Virus record (IMG/VR): IMGVR_UViG_3300045999_001521
Location: 1 to 36,725 of that record
Strand: one strand, 5' to 3'
Origin: a virus
DNA: 36,725 nt
Shown here: in pieces, positions 1 through 7,260 of the stretch
How positions within the stretch are numbered: the stretch's first letter is position 1
Layout: every line of letters begins with the position of its first letter
Position numbers and translations under genes: made by a program
Notes under the pieces: model-generated
Told to the model about the DNA's origin: nothing
The model's database searches: none
What the model saw: only the letters and a program-made list of their open reading frames with translations

Positions 1-1151
1 AAAACAACCTTGTTCTTACACGTAACGTAAACCGTCAGTACGACGACAGCTTTGCTGTTGAAGGTGCTAAAATTGGTTCAACCCTGCGTATCCGTCTTCC
101 AGACCGCGCACTTGTAACTGATGGCGCAGCCCTTCAGGTACAGGACGACAACGAGCAGTTCACAACTCTGACCGTTGCCAACCAGAAGCACATCGGCGTC
201 AACTTCACGACCGCTGAATTGACCATGCAGTTGGACGACTTCGCAGAGCGTGTTCTCAAGCCACGTATCTCGCAGCTTGCTTCGAGCATCGACGCAGACG
301 TTGCCAACGCTTACCAAACCATTGGTAACTCGGTCGGCACGCCCGGCACTACGCCAGCTACTTCGGCTGTTCTTCTTGCTGCACAGCAGAAGCTGAACGA
401 AAACGCTGCCGTGATGTCGCCACGTTATGCCACTGTCAACCCAGCCGCAAACGCTGGCTTGGTCGAAGGCATGAAGGGCCTCTTCAACCCAACTGACACG
501 ATCAGCAAGCAGTTCAAGAACGGCATGATGGGTACAGGCGTACTTGGTTTCGACGAAATCAACATGTCGCAGTCCATCAAGCAGTTCACCACTGGTACGC
601 GTGACGCAACCGGCGGTTCGACTTCGGCTGCTGTAACGTCGGAAGGCGCAACAACCATCGCCATCACTGGCGCTGGCGCTAACGACACCGTCAAGGCTGG
701 TGACGTGTTCACTGTAAACGGTTGCTTTGCTGTCAACCCGCAGACCCGTGAAAGCACAGGTTCGTTGTTCCAGTTCGTTGCATTGGCTGATGTCTTGCTC
801 AACGGCTCTGGCGCAGGCAGCATCACTGTTGCACCGATCTACTCGGCTGGTCACGCGCTTGCTACCGTCAATGCACTGCCTGCCAACAGCCAAGCAGTTG
901 TGTTCGTTGGTGCATCCAACTCGCAATACGCGCAGAACCTCATCTACCACAAGGACGCCATCACCTTCGCAACCGCCGACCTTCTGCTCCCACAAGGCGT
1001 AGATATGGCTTCGCGTCAGGTACACAACGGCATCTCGCTTCGCGTTGTTCGTCAGTACGACATCAACAACGACCGTATGCCTTGCCGTATTGACGTTCTG
1101 TATGGTTACAGCACGATCCGCCCGCAAATGGCCGTCCGGATGTGGGGTTAA
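1..1151 (+). CDS. Major capsid (coat) protein, P22 gp5-like, 3' part
   Basis: This is the 3' portion of the coat gene, open from base 3 to the TAA at 1149-1151 (382 codons here). The missing 20 N-terminal codons lie at 36358-36417 at the other end of the window, giving a reconstructed protein of about 402 residues; P22 coat is 430. The protein builds the icosahedral shell around the scaffold. Recognition rests on overall P22-coat-like sequence, including a C-terminal stretch with GVDMASRQVHNGISLRVVRQ, and on position after a scaffold and before gp4- and gp10-like genes. The middle third (about residues 215-300) is Ala/Thr/Gly-rich with predicted beta strands, where P22 coat carries its inserted I-domain. 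The family assignment is confident; the I-domain comparison is inference. Confidence 0.88.
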   Translation, partial: NNLVLTRNVNRQYDDSFAVEGAKIGSTLRIRLPDRALVTDGAALQVQDDNEQFTTLTVANQKHIGVNFTTAELTMQLDDFAERVLKPRISQLASSIDADVANAYQTIGNSVGTPGTTPATSAVLLAAQQKLNENAAVMSPRYATVNPAANAGLVEGMKGLFNPTDTISKQFKNGMMGTGVLGFDEINMSQSIKQFTTGTRDATGGSTSAAVTSEGATTIAITGAGANDTVKAGDVFTVNGCFAVNPQTRESTGSLFQFVALADVLLNGSGAGSITVAPIYSAGHALATVNALPANSQAVVFVGASNSQYAQNLIYHKDAITFATADLLLPQGVDMASRQVHNGISLRVVRQYDINNDRMPCRIDVLYGYSTIRPQMAVRMWG

Positions 1152-1160
1152 TTTAAACAT

Positions 1161-1182
1161 GGCCCTCGGTTCGCCGAGGGCC
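1161..1182 (+). terminator. UUCG hairpin after the coat gene
   Basis: A perfect 9-bp GC-rich stem (1161-1169 with 1174-1182) is closed by a TTCG tetraloop and followed by AAACATTTT. It begins 10 bases after the coat stop and ends 23 bases before the next start. The T tract is short, so partial termination or protection of the coat mRNA 3' end is as likely as full termination. Confidence 0.65.
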
Positions 1183-1205
1183 AAACATTTTAAAGGATTT
1201 TTATC

Positions 1206-1604
1206 ATGGCTATTTTACCTAATGGCGCCGGCGGTTATCAAGTTGGCGACGGCAACCTCGGCGAAGTCACGCTGGGCGTATCCGCAATCCCTACTGCGTA
1301 CACCGCAGGCGCTACACTGACCACTGCCGATTTGGCTGGTGGCGCAGTTGTATACACGTCAAGCAGCACTGCTGACCTTGCGCTTCCTGCTGTTAGCGTT
1401 GTTAACGCTGATGTCAGCAGCGCAAAAGTAAACTCGTCGTTCGATTTTGCTTTGGTTGCTACCAGCACTGGCGTTCCTACGCTCACGGCTGGCACTGGCT
1501 GGACGTTGGTTGGTTCAGGCGCAGGCGTTGCATCGCGCAGCGTATTGTTCCGTGCTGTTAAAACCAGCGCGACAACGTACAACCTGTACCGTATCGCTGG
1601 CTAA
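1206..1604 (+). CDS. Coat-adjacent structural protein, 132 aa
   Basis: This small protein is rich in Ala, Thr, Ser, Val and Gly, with alternating hydrophobic/polar runs that predict an all-beta fold and no signal peptide. It starts with MAILPNGAGGYQVGDGNLGE and ends with a strand containing LFRAVKTSATTYNLYRI. AAAGGATTTTTATC gives a good ribosome site before the ATG. It sits directly after the coat gene and is flanked by hairpins on both sides, a place where many phages encode a capsid decoration or head-fibre protein. I infer an abundant virion surface protein. I do not recognise a named family, so decoration is a hypothesis. Confidence 0.7.
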   Translation: MAILPNGAGGYQVGDGNLGEVTLGVSAIPTAYTAGATLTTADLAGGAVVYTSSSTADLALPAVSVVNADVSSAKVNSSFDFALVATSTGVPTLTAGTGWTLVGSGAGVASRSVLFRAVKTSATTYNLYRIAG

Positions 1605-1610
1605 TAGGTT

Positions 1611-1632
1611 TGCCCCGGCTACGGTCGGGGCA
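1611..1632 (+). terminator. GC-rich intergenic hairpin
   Basis: A 7-bp stem, TGCCCCG (1611-1617) with CGGGGCA (1626-1632), has an 8-base loop and is followed by TCCTTTTC. It starts 6 bases after the stop of the upstream structural gene. This is the second of three similar hairpins in consecutive gaps; it probably tunes relative mRNA levels. Confidence 0.55.
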
Positions 1633-1652
1633 TCCTTTTCAGGAGAAAACTA

Positions 1653-2063
1653 ATGGCTAATACAAAATCTATCGGCGTCGCTTTCCTTGACCAAAACATC
1701 GACGGCGCCGATTTCGTTTATGTTGATAGCGAACTTGGCTACACCGCCGCAGCACAAGGTACGGTCACTCAGTTGACAGATAAGTCAACTGCCGTCACGC
1801 TGAACAGGTCTGCTGGTCAAATCACCATGAACAATGCACAGTTGAACGCAACAACCAACGTGACGTTCACACTGAACAACAGCACAATTGGCGCCAAAGA
1901 CGTTACCATTTTGAACGTTGCTGCGGGTGCCACTGCTGGTGCATATAACTGCTGGATTTCCAGCAAGGCTACTGGATCATGCACCATCACCGTTCGCAAC
2001 ATTACCGCTGGTAACTTGAGCGAAGCAGTAGTGATTAACTTTGCGGTTATTCACTGCGTATAA
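1653..2063 (+). CDS. Beta-rich virion protein of a tail-fibre/decoration type, 136 aa
   Basis: This 136-residue protein has no signal or membrane segment. From about residue 30 it follows a pattern I know from many phage fibre and head-surface proteins: a GTVTQLTDKSTAVTLN strand pair, then QITMNNAQL, then alternating strands ending LSEAVVINFAVI. That pattern suggests a small Ig- or jelly-roll-like beta domain. AGGAGAAAAC upstream of the ATG is a strong ribosome site. It lies between two hairpins, next to the coat and the 132-residue protein, so I infer a second capsid-surface protein. A tail role is possible because the same domain occurs in fibres. Confidence 0.72.
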   Translation: MANTKSIGVAFLDQNIDGADFVYVDSELGYTAAAQGTVTQLTDKSTAVTLNRSAGQITMNNAQLNATTNVTFTLNNSTIGAKDVTILNVAAGATAGAYNCWISSKATGSCTITVRNITAGNLSEAVVINFAVIHCV

Positions 2064-2070
2064 TTAATTT

Positions 2071-2090
2071 GGGCGGCTTTCGGGCCGTCC
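2071..2090 (+). terminator. Hairpin with T tract
   Basis: GGGCGGC (2071-2077) pairs with GCCGTCC (2084-2090) with one G-T wobble and a 6-base loop, followed directly by ATTTTT. This is the most terminator-like of the three hairpins around the coat-adjacent genes. Confidence 0.6.
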
Positions 2091-2107
2091 ATTTTTAAAG
2101 GTTTTTT

Positions 2108-2287
2108 ATGGCTGTTATCTATCTTGTTCACGAAGTCCACGGCGCAAAAGTCGCTATTTCAGAAGAAGAAGCGATTTCTGATGAATATTTTGGCTGGGAA
2201 CGCTATAATCCTGACGCGCCTGTAGAGGCGCCAGTAAACGAAATGCCGGCGCGCAACAGTCGCCGCCGCACAACGCAGGAAGACTAA
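2108..2287 (+). CDS. Small conserved-type phage protein, 59 aa
   Basis: An ATG at 2108, preceded by AAAGGTTTTTT, opens 59 codons ending TAA at 2285-2287. The product begins MAVIYLVHEVHGAKVAISEE, has a WERYNPDAPV turn near residue 30, and ends in a charged NSRRRTTQED tail. Short proteins with a 'hydrophobic strand, HPVHG-like turn, acidic helix, GWE.Y' pattern are frequent between capsid and tail genes of phages, but no function is known to me. The spacing of 3 bases to the gp4-like gene puts it in the same operon. Confidence 0.75.
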   Translation: MAVIYLVHEVHGAKVAISEEEAISDEYFGWERYNPDAPVEAPVNEMPARNSRRRTTQED

Positions 2288-2290
2288 CCA

Positions 2291-3001
2291 ATGGAAACGG
2301 CTGGGGACATCATTAACGGATCGCTTAGGCTTTTAGGCGTTCTGGCAGAAGGCGAAGTTCCATCGGCTGAGACATCGCAAGACGCTCTGCGCGCCATGAA
2401 CCAGATGATTGATAGCTGGAACACAGAGCGCCTGTCCGTCTTCTCGACGCAAGACCAAGTGTTCTTGTGGCCCGCAGGCCAGCTATTCCGCACGCTTGGC
2501 CCCAGCGGCGATTTCAGTGGCAACCGTCCAGTGTTGCTCGAAGACAGCACCTATTTCAAAGACCCCGGCACGGGCGTCAGCTACGGCATCAAATTCATCA
2601 ACCAGCAGCAGTATAACGGCATCGCGGTCAAGTCGGTCACATCGACATACCCGCAAGTCATTTTCGTCAACATGACGTACCCTGACGTTGAGATGTACAT
2701 CTATCCGCGCCCGACGCGCGAACTGGAATGGCATTTCATTTCGGTTGAAGAACTGACACAGCCTGCAACGCTGGCAACGCAACTGCATTTCCCGCCCGGC
2801 TATTTGCGTGCGTTCCGTTATAACTTGGCCTGCGAAATGGCGCCTGAGTTTGGTACGGAACCTTCCGCACAAGTCCGCCGTCTGGCGATGTCGTCGAAGC
2901 GTAACATCAAGCGCATCAACAACCCTGATGACATCATGTCGATGCCATACAGCCTTGTAGCGACACGCCAGCGGTTCAACGTCTACGCCGGGAACTACTA
3001 A
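2291..3001 (+). CDS. P22 gp4-like tail accessory factor (portal adaptor)
   Basis: This 236-residue protein matches the head-to-tail adaptor of P22-like phages, which binds under the portal after DNA packaging and lets gp10 and the needle attach. The N-terminal helices read METAGDIINGSLRLLGVLAE, followed by an ALRAMNQMIDSWNTERL helix, the hallmark of this family. A C-terminal helix (FRYNLACEMAPEFG) also resembles P22 gp4. It is longer than P22 gp4 (166 residues), with an extra beta-rich middle section (about 60-155), as in many P22-like phages outside enterobacteria. Its TAA overlaps the next ATG as TAATG, so translation of the gp10-like gene is probably coupled. Confidence 0.85.
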   Translation: METAGDIINGSLRLLGVLAEGEVPSAETSQDALRAMNQMIDSWNTERLSVFSTQDQVFLWPAGQLFRTLGPSGDFSGNRPVLLEDSTYFKDPGTGVSYGIKFINQQQYNGIAVKSVTSTYPQVIFVNMTYPDVEMYIYPRPTRELEWHFISVEELTQPATLATQLHFPPGYLRAFRYNLACEMAPEFGTEPSAQVRRLAMSSKRNIKRINNPDDIMSMPYSLVATRQRFNVYAGNY

Positions 3002-4431
3002 TGAAGACGCCGATCCTTGGGTCGGCGTATGTCGCTAGAAGCGTCAACGCCGCCGACAACCGCATGGTTAACCTGTTTCCTGAGATTGTCCCTGAAGGCG
3101 GCAAGGAACCAGCGTTCCTTCAGCGCGCGCCCGGCCTTACCCGTTTGGCGACTATCGGCATCGGTCCGATCCGCGGCATGTGGACTTATGGCGATTACGG
3201 CTATGTCGTCTCTGGCCCAACGCTGTTTCAGGTAGACAACAACTGGAACGCTGTCGCTAAAGGTACGGTGGGCGGCTCTGGCCCTGTCAGCATGGCTGAC
3301 AACGGCACGCAGCTATTCATCGCTGCTAACCCATTAGGTTATATCTACAACGCCAGCACCGACGTGTTTCAGCAGATCACTGACCCTGACTTCCCCGGCG
3401 CAGCTACGGTCGGCTACATCGACGGCTATTTCACGTTCAACGAACCCAACAGCCAAAAGATTTGGGTTACGTCGCTGCTTGACGGCACCAGCGTTGACCC
3501 GCTGGAGTTTGCCAGCGCCGAAGGCAACCCCGACAATGTGGTCGCTATATTTGTTGACCACCGCGAAGTGTGGGTGTTCGGCACCAACTCGACCGAAGTC
3601 TGGTACGACGCAGGGCTGCTCGACTTTCCGCTGACGCGTATCCAAGGTGCGTTCAACGAACTAGGCTGCGCGGCGCCGTACAGCATCGCCAAGATGGATA
3701 ACCAAGTCTATTGGCTAGGCAAGGATGCGCGCGGCCAAGGCATTGTCTACAGGGCCGCTGGCTACATCGGCCAGCGCGTGTCTACGCACGCTATCGAATG
3801 GCAGATGCAAGAGTATGCCGACATCTCAGACGCGACCGGCTACACGTATCAGCAGGACGGCCACAGCTTCTACGTCCTGAACTTCCCCACCGCCAATACC
3901 ACATGGGTGTATGATGTCGCTACAGGCGCATGGCATGAGCGGGCGTCGTTCGCTAACGGCGAGTTTAACCGTCACCGCGCCAGCAGCCAGATGTTCTTCA
4001 ACGCCACCACGGTTGTCGGCGACTATCAGAACGGCAAGATTTATTCGTTCGACCTAAACGTATACGCTGACGATGGCGCACCGCAGAAATGGCTGCGGTC
4101 ATGGCGCGCGCTGCCGACAGGCGCTAACAACCTTGCGCGTACTATCCAGCACTCCATGCAGCTTGACTGCGAGACAGGCGTGGGTCTGAACTTAGGCCAA
4201 GGCAGCAACCCGCAAGCCATGCTGCGCTGGTCGGACGATGGCGGCCACACATGGTCCAGCGAACACTGGAAGTCGATGGGCCGTATTGGCCGGTCTGGTT
4301 ATCGTACCATCTGGCGCCGCCTTGGCGCGACGATGAAAATACGTGACCGCGTCTACGAAGTGTCAGGCACCGACCCTGTACGGATTTACATCATGGGTGC
4401 TGAACTGCTCCTCAGCGGAACGCGTGCCTGA
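3001..4431 (+). CDS. P22 gp10-like packaged-DNA stabilisation / tail hub protein
   Basis: This 476-residue protein forms the tail tube segment that plugs the portal after packaging in P22-like phages. The start (MKTPILGSAYVARSVNAADN) followed by RMVNLFPE and a PGLTRLATIG segment is the typical N-terminus of this family. The body is a repeated beta-blade arrangement with Trp/Tyr-rich turns such as VWVFGTNSTEVWY and WVYDVATGAWHERASF, consistent with a propeller-like fold. It follows the gp4-like gene by a TAATG overlap and ends at 4431, sharing a base with the next start. Length is close to P22 gp10. Confidence 0.88.
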   Translation: MKTPILGSAYVARSVNAADNRMVNLFPEIVPEGGKEPAFLQRAPGLTRLATIGIGPIRGMWTYGDYGYVVSGPTLFQVDNNWNAVAKGTVGGSGPVSMADNGTQLFIAANPLGYIYNASTDVFQQITDPDFPGAATVGYIDGYFTFNEPNSQKIWVTSLLDGTSVDPLEFASAEGNPDNVVAIFVDHREVWVFGTNSTEVWYDAGLLDFPLTRIQGAFNELGCAAPYSIAKMDNQVYWLGKDARGQGIVYRAAGYIGQRVSTHAIEWQMQEYADISDATGYTYQQDGHSFYVLNFPTANTTWVYDVATGAWHERASFANGEFNRHRASSQMFFNATTVVGDYQNGKIYSFDLNVYADDGAPQKWLRSWRALPTGANNLARTIQHSMQLDCETGVGLNLGQGSNPQAMLRWSDDGGHTWSSEHWKSMGRIGRSGYRTIWRRLGATMKIRDRVYEVSGTDPVRIYIMGAELLLSGTRA

Positions 4432-5081
4432 TGGCGTATTCGCCGATCAACCCTACACAGCTAACGCCGCCGCGTGTGGCCCTGCTCGACCCACGGTCAG
4501 GCGCGATTAGCCGTGAATGGTATCGGTTCTTTCTGTCGCTGCTGACAGCTACGCAGACCAACCAAGAAGAAACTGAGTTGGCGCCGGACGCTACGTCGCT
4601 GATAGCGACCTATGACGCCATGTTGGAGTCGTTGGCGCAGACGACAGAAACGCAGCCTGACGGCGCGTCCGCATCTGACTTGGCCGTTGTGCAAAGCGAA
4701 ATACAGGCGCTGGCCCTGTCACCACCACCGCTAGATGAGATAGCTATACGGGCGCTGATACCCGCATTGACCGGCCCTGTCACTAAGACGGCTGACTTTA
4801 CGGTCGCGTACAACGAGACATGGATCATCAACAACAAGTCTGGATCGACTTGCGTTGTCACGCTGCCAGCCGCTGCGACCAACGTCGGACGCTATCTTAC
4901 GTTCCAGAACAACCAAGACCAGAACCTTGACTCTGCGTCCAGCAACGTCGTACCGCAGGGTGGTGGCGCAGCCGGAACGTCAATTTTGCTGAACGTGTCT
5001 GGAAATTGGGCTACCCTAGTGTCAAACGGCACAAATTGGGTTATTATGCAAGCCGCTTCGTTTAACAATTTGCTGTATTAA
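4431..5081 (+). CDS. Tail-associated structural protein, fibre-like C-terminus, 216 aa
   Basis: The N-terminal 40 residues carry a PPRVALLDPRSGAISREWYR motif followed by FFLSLL, a short anchor I associate with phage tail proteins that follow gp10-like genes. A helical, acidic linker (about 45-105) leads to a beta domain from about 120 (TADFTVAYNETWIINNKSGS, then TCVVTLP and ANWATLVSNGTNW-like strands) of the type repeated in tail fibres. The stop-start overlap with the gp10-like gene and 10-base gap to the next gene place it in the tail module. It could be a needle substitute or a short fibre; the sequence does not decide this. Confidence 0.75.
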   Translation: MAYSPINPTQLTPPRVALLDPRSGAISREWYRFFLSLLTATQTNQEETELAPDATSLIATYDAMLESLAQTTETQPDGASASDLAVVQSEIQALALSPPPLDEIAIRALIPALTGPVTKTADFTVAYNETWIINNKSGSTCVVTLPAAATNVGRYLTFQNNQDQNLDSASSNVVPQGGGAAGTSILLNVSGNWATLVSNGTNWVIMQAASFNNLLY

Positions 5082-5091
5082 GGAACCAGAT

Positions 5092-5427
5092 ATGGCCGTA
5101 ACCATTAGTAACATCATCCCCGCTAAGACGGCGGAGAACGCGCAAACGACACAGTATACGTCGAATGGCGTGCAGACGATTATCGACAAGTTTACCGCGA
5201 CTAACTACAGCATCGCGGCGGCGACGATCAGCGTCAACCTTGTGACGGCTGCGGGCAGCGCCAGCGACAGCAACTTGATTGTCAAGACCAAAACGCTCCA
5301 GCCATCAGAGACGTATACGTTCCCTGAACTGGTCGGCCATGTGCTGCCGAACAATGGCTTCATCAGCACCATCGCTGGCACGGCGTCGGCCATCAACATC
5401 CGCGCGTCAGGCCGTCTGGTTAGCTAA
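5092..5427 (+). CDS. Small beta-rich tail-module protein, 111 aa
   Basis: The product has no signal or membrane segment and consists mostly of Thr/Ser/Ala-rich strands (MAVTISNIIPAKTAENAQTT, then TISVNLVT, then LQPSETYTFPELVGHVL). AAGGAACCAGAT provides the ribosome site. The TAA overlaps the ATG of the fusion enzyme as TAATG, so the two are translationally coupled. Proteins of this size and pattern occur beside tail genes in other podoviruses, but I do not know a defined role. An accessory virion protein is most likely. Confidence 0.68.
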   Translation: MAVTISNIIPAKTAENAQTTQYTSNGVQTIIDKFTATNYSIAAATISVNLVTAAGSASDSNLIVKTKTLQPSETYTFPELVGHVLPNNGFISTIAGTASAINIRASGRLVS

Positions 5428-6494
5428 TGCCGCCTTTCGCCGTATTTTCATTACCCAGATCGCGGTCAGCTTGGCTGTCCCGCTTTCTGACTTATGGTGA
5501 ATGGATGTGCGGCCACGAAGAGTTACGGCATATGCGTAGCCTTGACGACGTGCAGGCATGGTTCTCGCAACCTAACATCGGCACTGCGGAGACAGCCGCC
5601 GCACCTTGGTGGCGACTGCTAAACAAGTTTGCCCCCGACGCCCGCGTTTTGGTTGTACGTCGCCCGCGTGACGAAGTTGCCGAAAGTCTAATGAACATAC
5701 CCGGCACGCAGTTTGACCGCGACAAACTTGACGCCATACTGCTCAAGCTGGACCGCAGCCTAGACCAGATTGAAGCACGGCTGCCCAACGTCTTGTCAGT
5801 GTCGTTTGACAGCCTGAACGAAGAAGACGTTTGCGCCGCCGTGTTTGAGCATTGCCTTCAGCAGCCGCATGACTCCGCGCATTGGGCGCAGATGGCGCCG
5901 GTCAATGTTCAGATTAATATGCCTGCGATGATGCGTCACTACGCCGCCTACGCCCCTGCTATGGAAAAGCTGGCGTCGATTGCCAAACACCAGACGATAG
6001 CGGCGCTGACGCCGAAAGTAGACGAGCCGCCCGAAGGTATCACTTTTCAGACAGAAGACTTTGATAGCTGGGTGCAGGATGCCGACAAGCTATTTGACGA
6101 ACATCTTGTGGAAGTTGGCGAAACACCGGGCAACTGGCAGAATAAAAACTTGCCGTTGATGCGCGCGCTGGACAATGTTGGCGCTATGCAGATAATGACT
6201 GCGCGGTGTAATGGCCGTATGTTTGGTTATTTGATGACGCTAATATCGCCGTCGCTGACTTCGCCGGACATTTTATCCGCTACGAACACCACATTCTTCG
6301 CGTCGCCAGAGTTCCCCGGTCTGGGATTGAAACTGCAACGCGAAGCAATTAAAGAACTAAAAAATAAAGGGGTTGACGAAGTGTTTTTTGAGGCAGGGAA
6401 AAGGGGTTCCGGCCCCCGTATTTCCATGCTATACAAGCGCCTTGGCGCGCAAGATCACGGTAGTGCGTACCGTTTGCAACTGAAGGAAGCGTAA
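5427..6494 (+). CDS. Putative sulfotransferase-like / GNAT acetyltransferase fusion
   Basis: This 355-residue protein appears to be two enzymes in one chain. Residues 4-21 (FAVFSLPRSRSAWLSRFL) look like the PAPS 5'-phosphosulfate loop of sulfotransferases, and 76-88 (VVRRPRDEVAESL) match the 3'-phosphate-binding Arg...Ser segment. From about residue 195 the chain changes to a GNAT-like pattern: a long N-terminal helix region, GRMFGYLMTLI, then GLGLKLQREAIKELKNKGVD and a final MLYKRLGA segment typical of acetyltransferase ends. GNAT genes are known at this tail-to-ejection position in P22-like phages; the attached sulfotransferase-like half is unusual. Substrate is unknown; virion protein, host surface glycan or a small molecule are options. 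The sulfotransferase half is short and may be inactive. Confidence 0.7.
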   Translation: MPPFAVFSLPRSRSAWLSRFLTYGEWMCGHEELRHMRSLDDVQAWFSQPNIGTAETAAAPWWRLLNKFAPDARVLVVRRPRDEVAESLMNIPGTQFDRDKLDAILLKLDRSLDQIEARLPNVLSVSFDSLNEEDVCAAVFEHCLQQPHDSAHWAQMAPVNVQINMPAMMRHYAAYAPAMEKLASIAKHQTIAALTPKVDEPPEGITFQTEDFDSWVQDADKLFDEHLVEVGETPGNWQNKNLPLMRALDNVGAMQIMTARCNGRMFGYLMTLISPSLTSPDILSATNTTFFASPEFPGLGLKLQREAIKELKNKGVDEVFFEAGKRGSGPRISMLYKRLGAQDHGSAYRLQLKEA

Positions 6495-6495
6495 A

Positions 6496-7257
6496 ATGGG
6501 TTTGGCAGCAGCAGCAGCTATAACAGCTACATCCGCGATTGCCGGCGGCGCAATCGCCAGCAAAGCGTCTAAAAAAGCATCTAGGGCACAAGTCCAAGCG
6601 TCTCAAGACGCTAACGCTGCACAGGAACGCATGTTTCAGAAGCAGATGGAATTGCAAGAGCCGTTTCGCCAAGGCGGCATGACGGCGCAAAATGAGATTA
6701 TGCAGTTGCTGGGTATCGGCGGTGACAAGACCGCACCCGGTTACGGCAGCATGGCGAGAGCCTTTGGTACAGATCAATTCCAGCAAGACCCCGGCTATGC
6801 TTTCCGCCAAGCGGAAGGCATGAAGGCGCTAGAGCGGTCGGCAGCCGCACGCGGCAGCCTGCTGTCCGGCTCCACTCTGAAGGGTGTGCAGCGTTTCGGC
6901 CAAGACTTAGCCAGCCAAGAATATCAGAACGCGTTTAACCGCTATCAGGTTGAACGCGCAGCACGCCTTAATCCGCTCCAATCGCTGATGGGTTCAGGTC
7001 AGTCAGCCACCAACGTAATGACAGGCGCTGCTGGACAGATGGGCCAGAACCAAGCGTCGAACATCTACAACGCAGGTCAAGCCCGCGCATCTGGTTACAT
7101 CGGCTCTGCTAACGCGCTGACAAACGCGTTGGGTCAGATAGGCGGATACGCATCTAACGCGCCTATGAACAAAGCTATAATGGGCTATTACAACCGCAAC
7201 GCACCGGGCGGCACGGGGCGCGGCGCACTATACAACCCTCTTTCAGACGACGGATAA
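6496..7257 (+). CDS. Ejection protein, P22 gp7-type DNA transfer protein
   Basis: This 253-residue protein starts with an Ala-rich helix (MGLAAAAAITATSAIAGGAI), then a Gln-rich helix, and a central DPGYAFRQAEGMKALERSAA segment followed by ARGSLLSGSTL. That central motif is the signature of internal virion proteins annotated as DNA transfer or ejection proteins in P22-like phages. The C-terminal third is Gly/Ala/Asn-rich and probably disordered. It is the first of three consecutive ejection genes, in the same order as gp7, gp20 and gp16 of P22. It would be packed in the head and released into the cell envelope on infection. Confidence 0.8.
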   Translation: MGLAAAAAITATSAIAGGAIASKASKKASRAQVQASQDANAAQERMFQKQMELQEPFRQGGMTAQNEIMQLLGIGGDKTAPGYGSMARAFGTDQFQQDPGYAFRQAEGMKALERSAAARGSLLSGSTLKGVQRFGQDLASQEYQNAFNRYQVERAARLNPLQSLMGSGQSATNVMTGAAGQMGQNQASNIYNAGQARASGYIGSANALTNALGQIGGYASNAPMNKAIMGYYNRNAPGGTGRGALYNPLSDDG

Positions 7258-7260
7258 AAC

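Noticed and set aside
78-1184. Long leftward open frame antisense to the coat gene
   Set aside because: It has no homologous pattern and is Cys/Arg-rich in a way typical of an antisense shadow; the plus-strand coat protein is clear.
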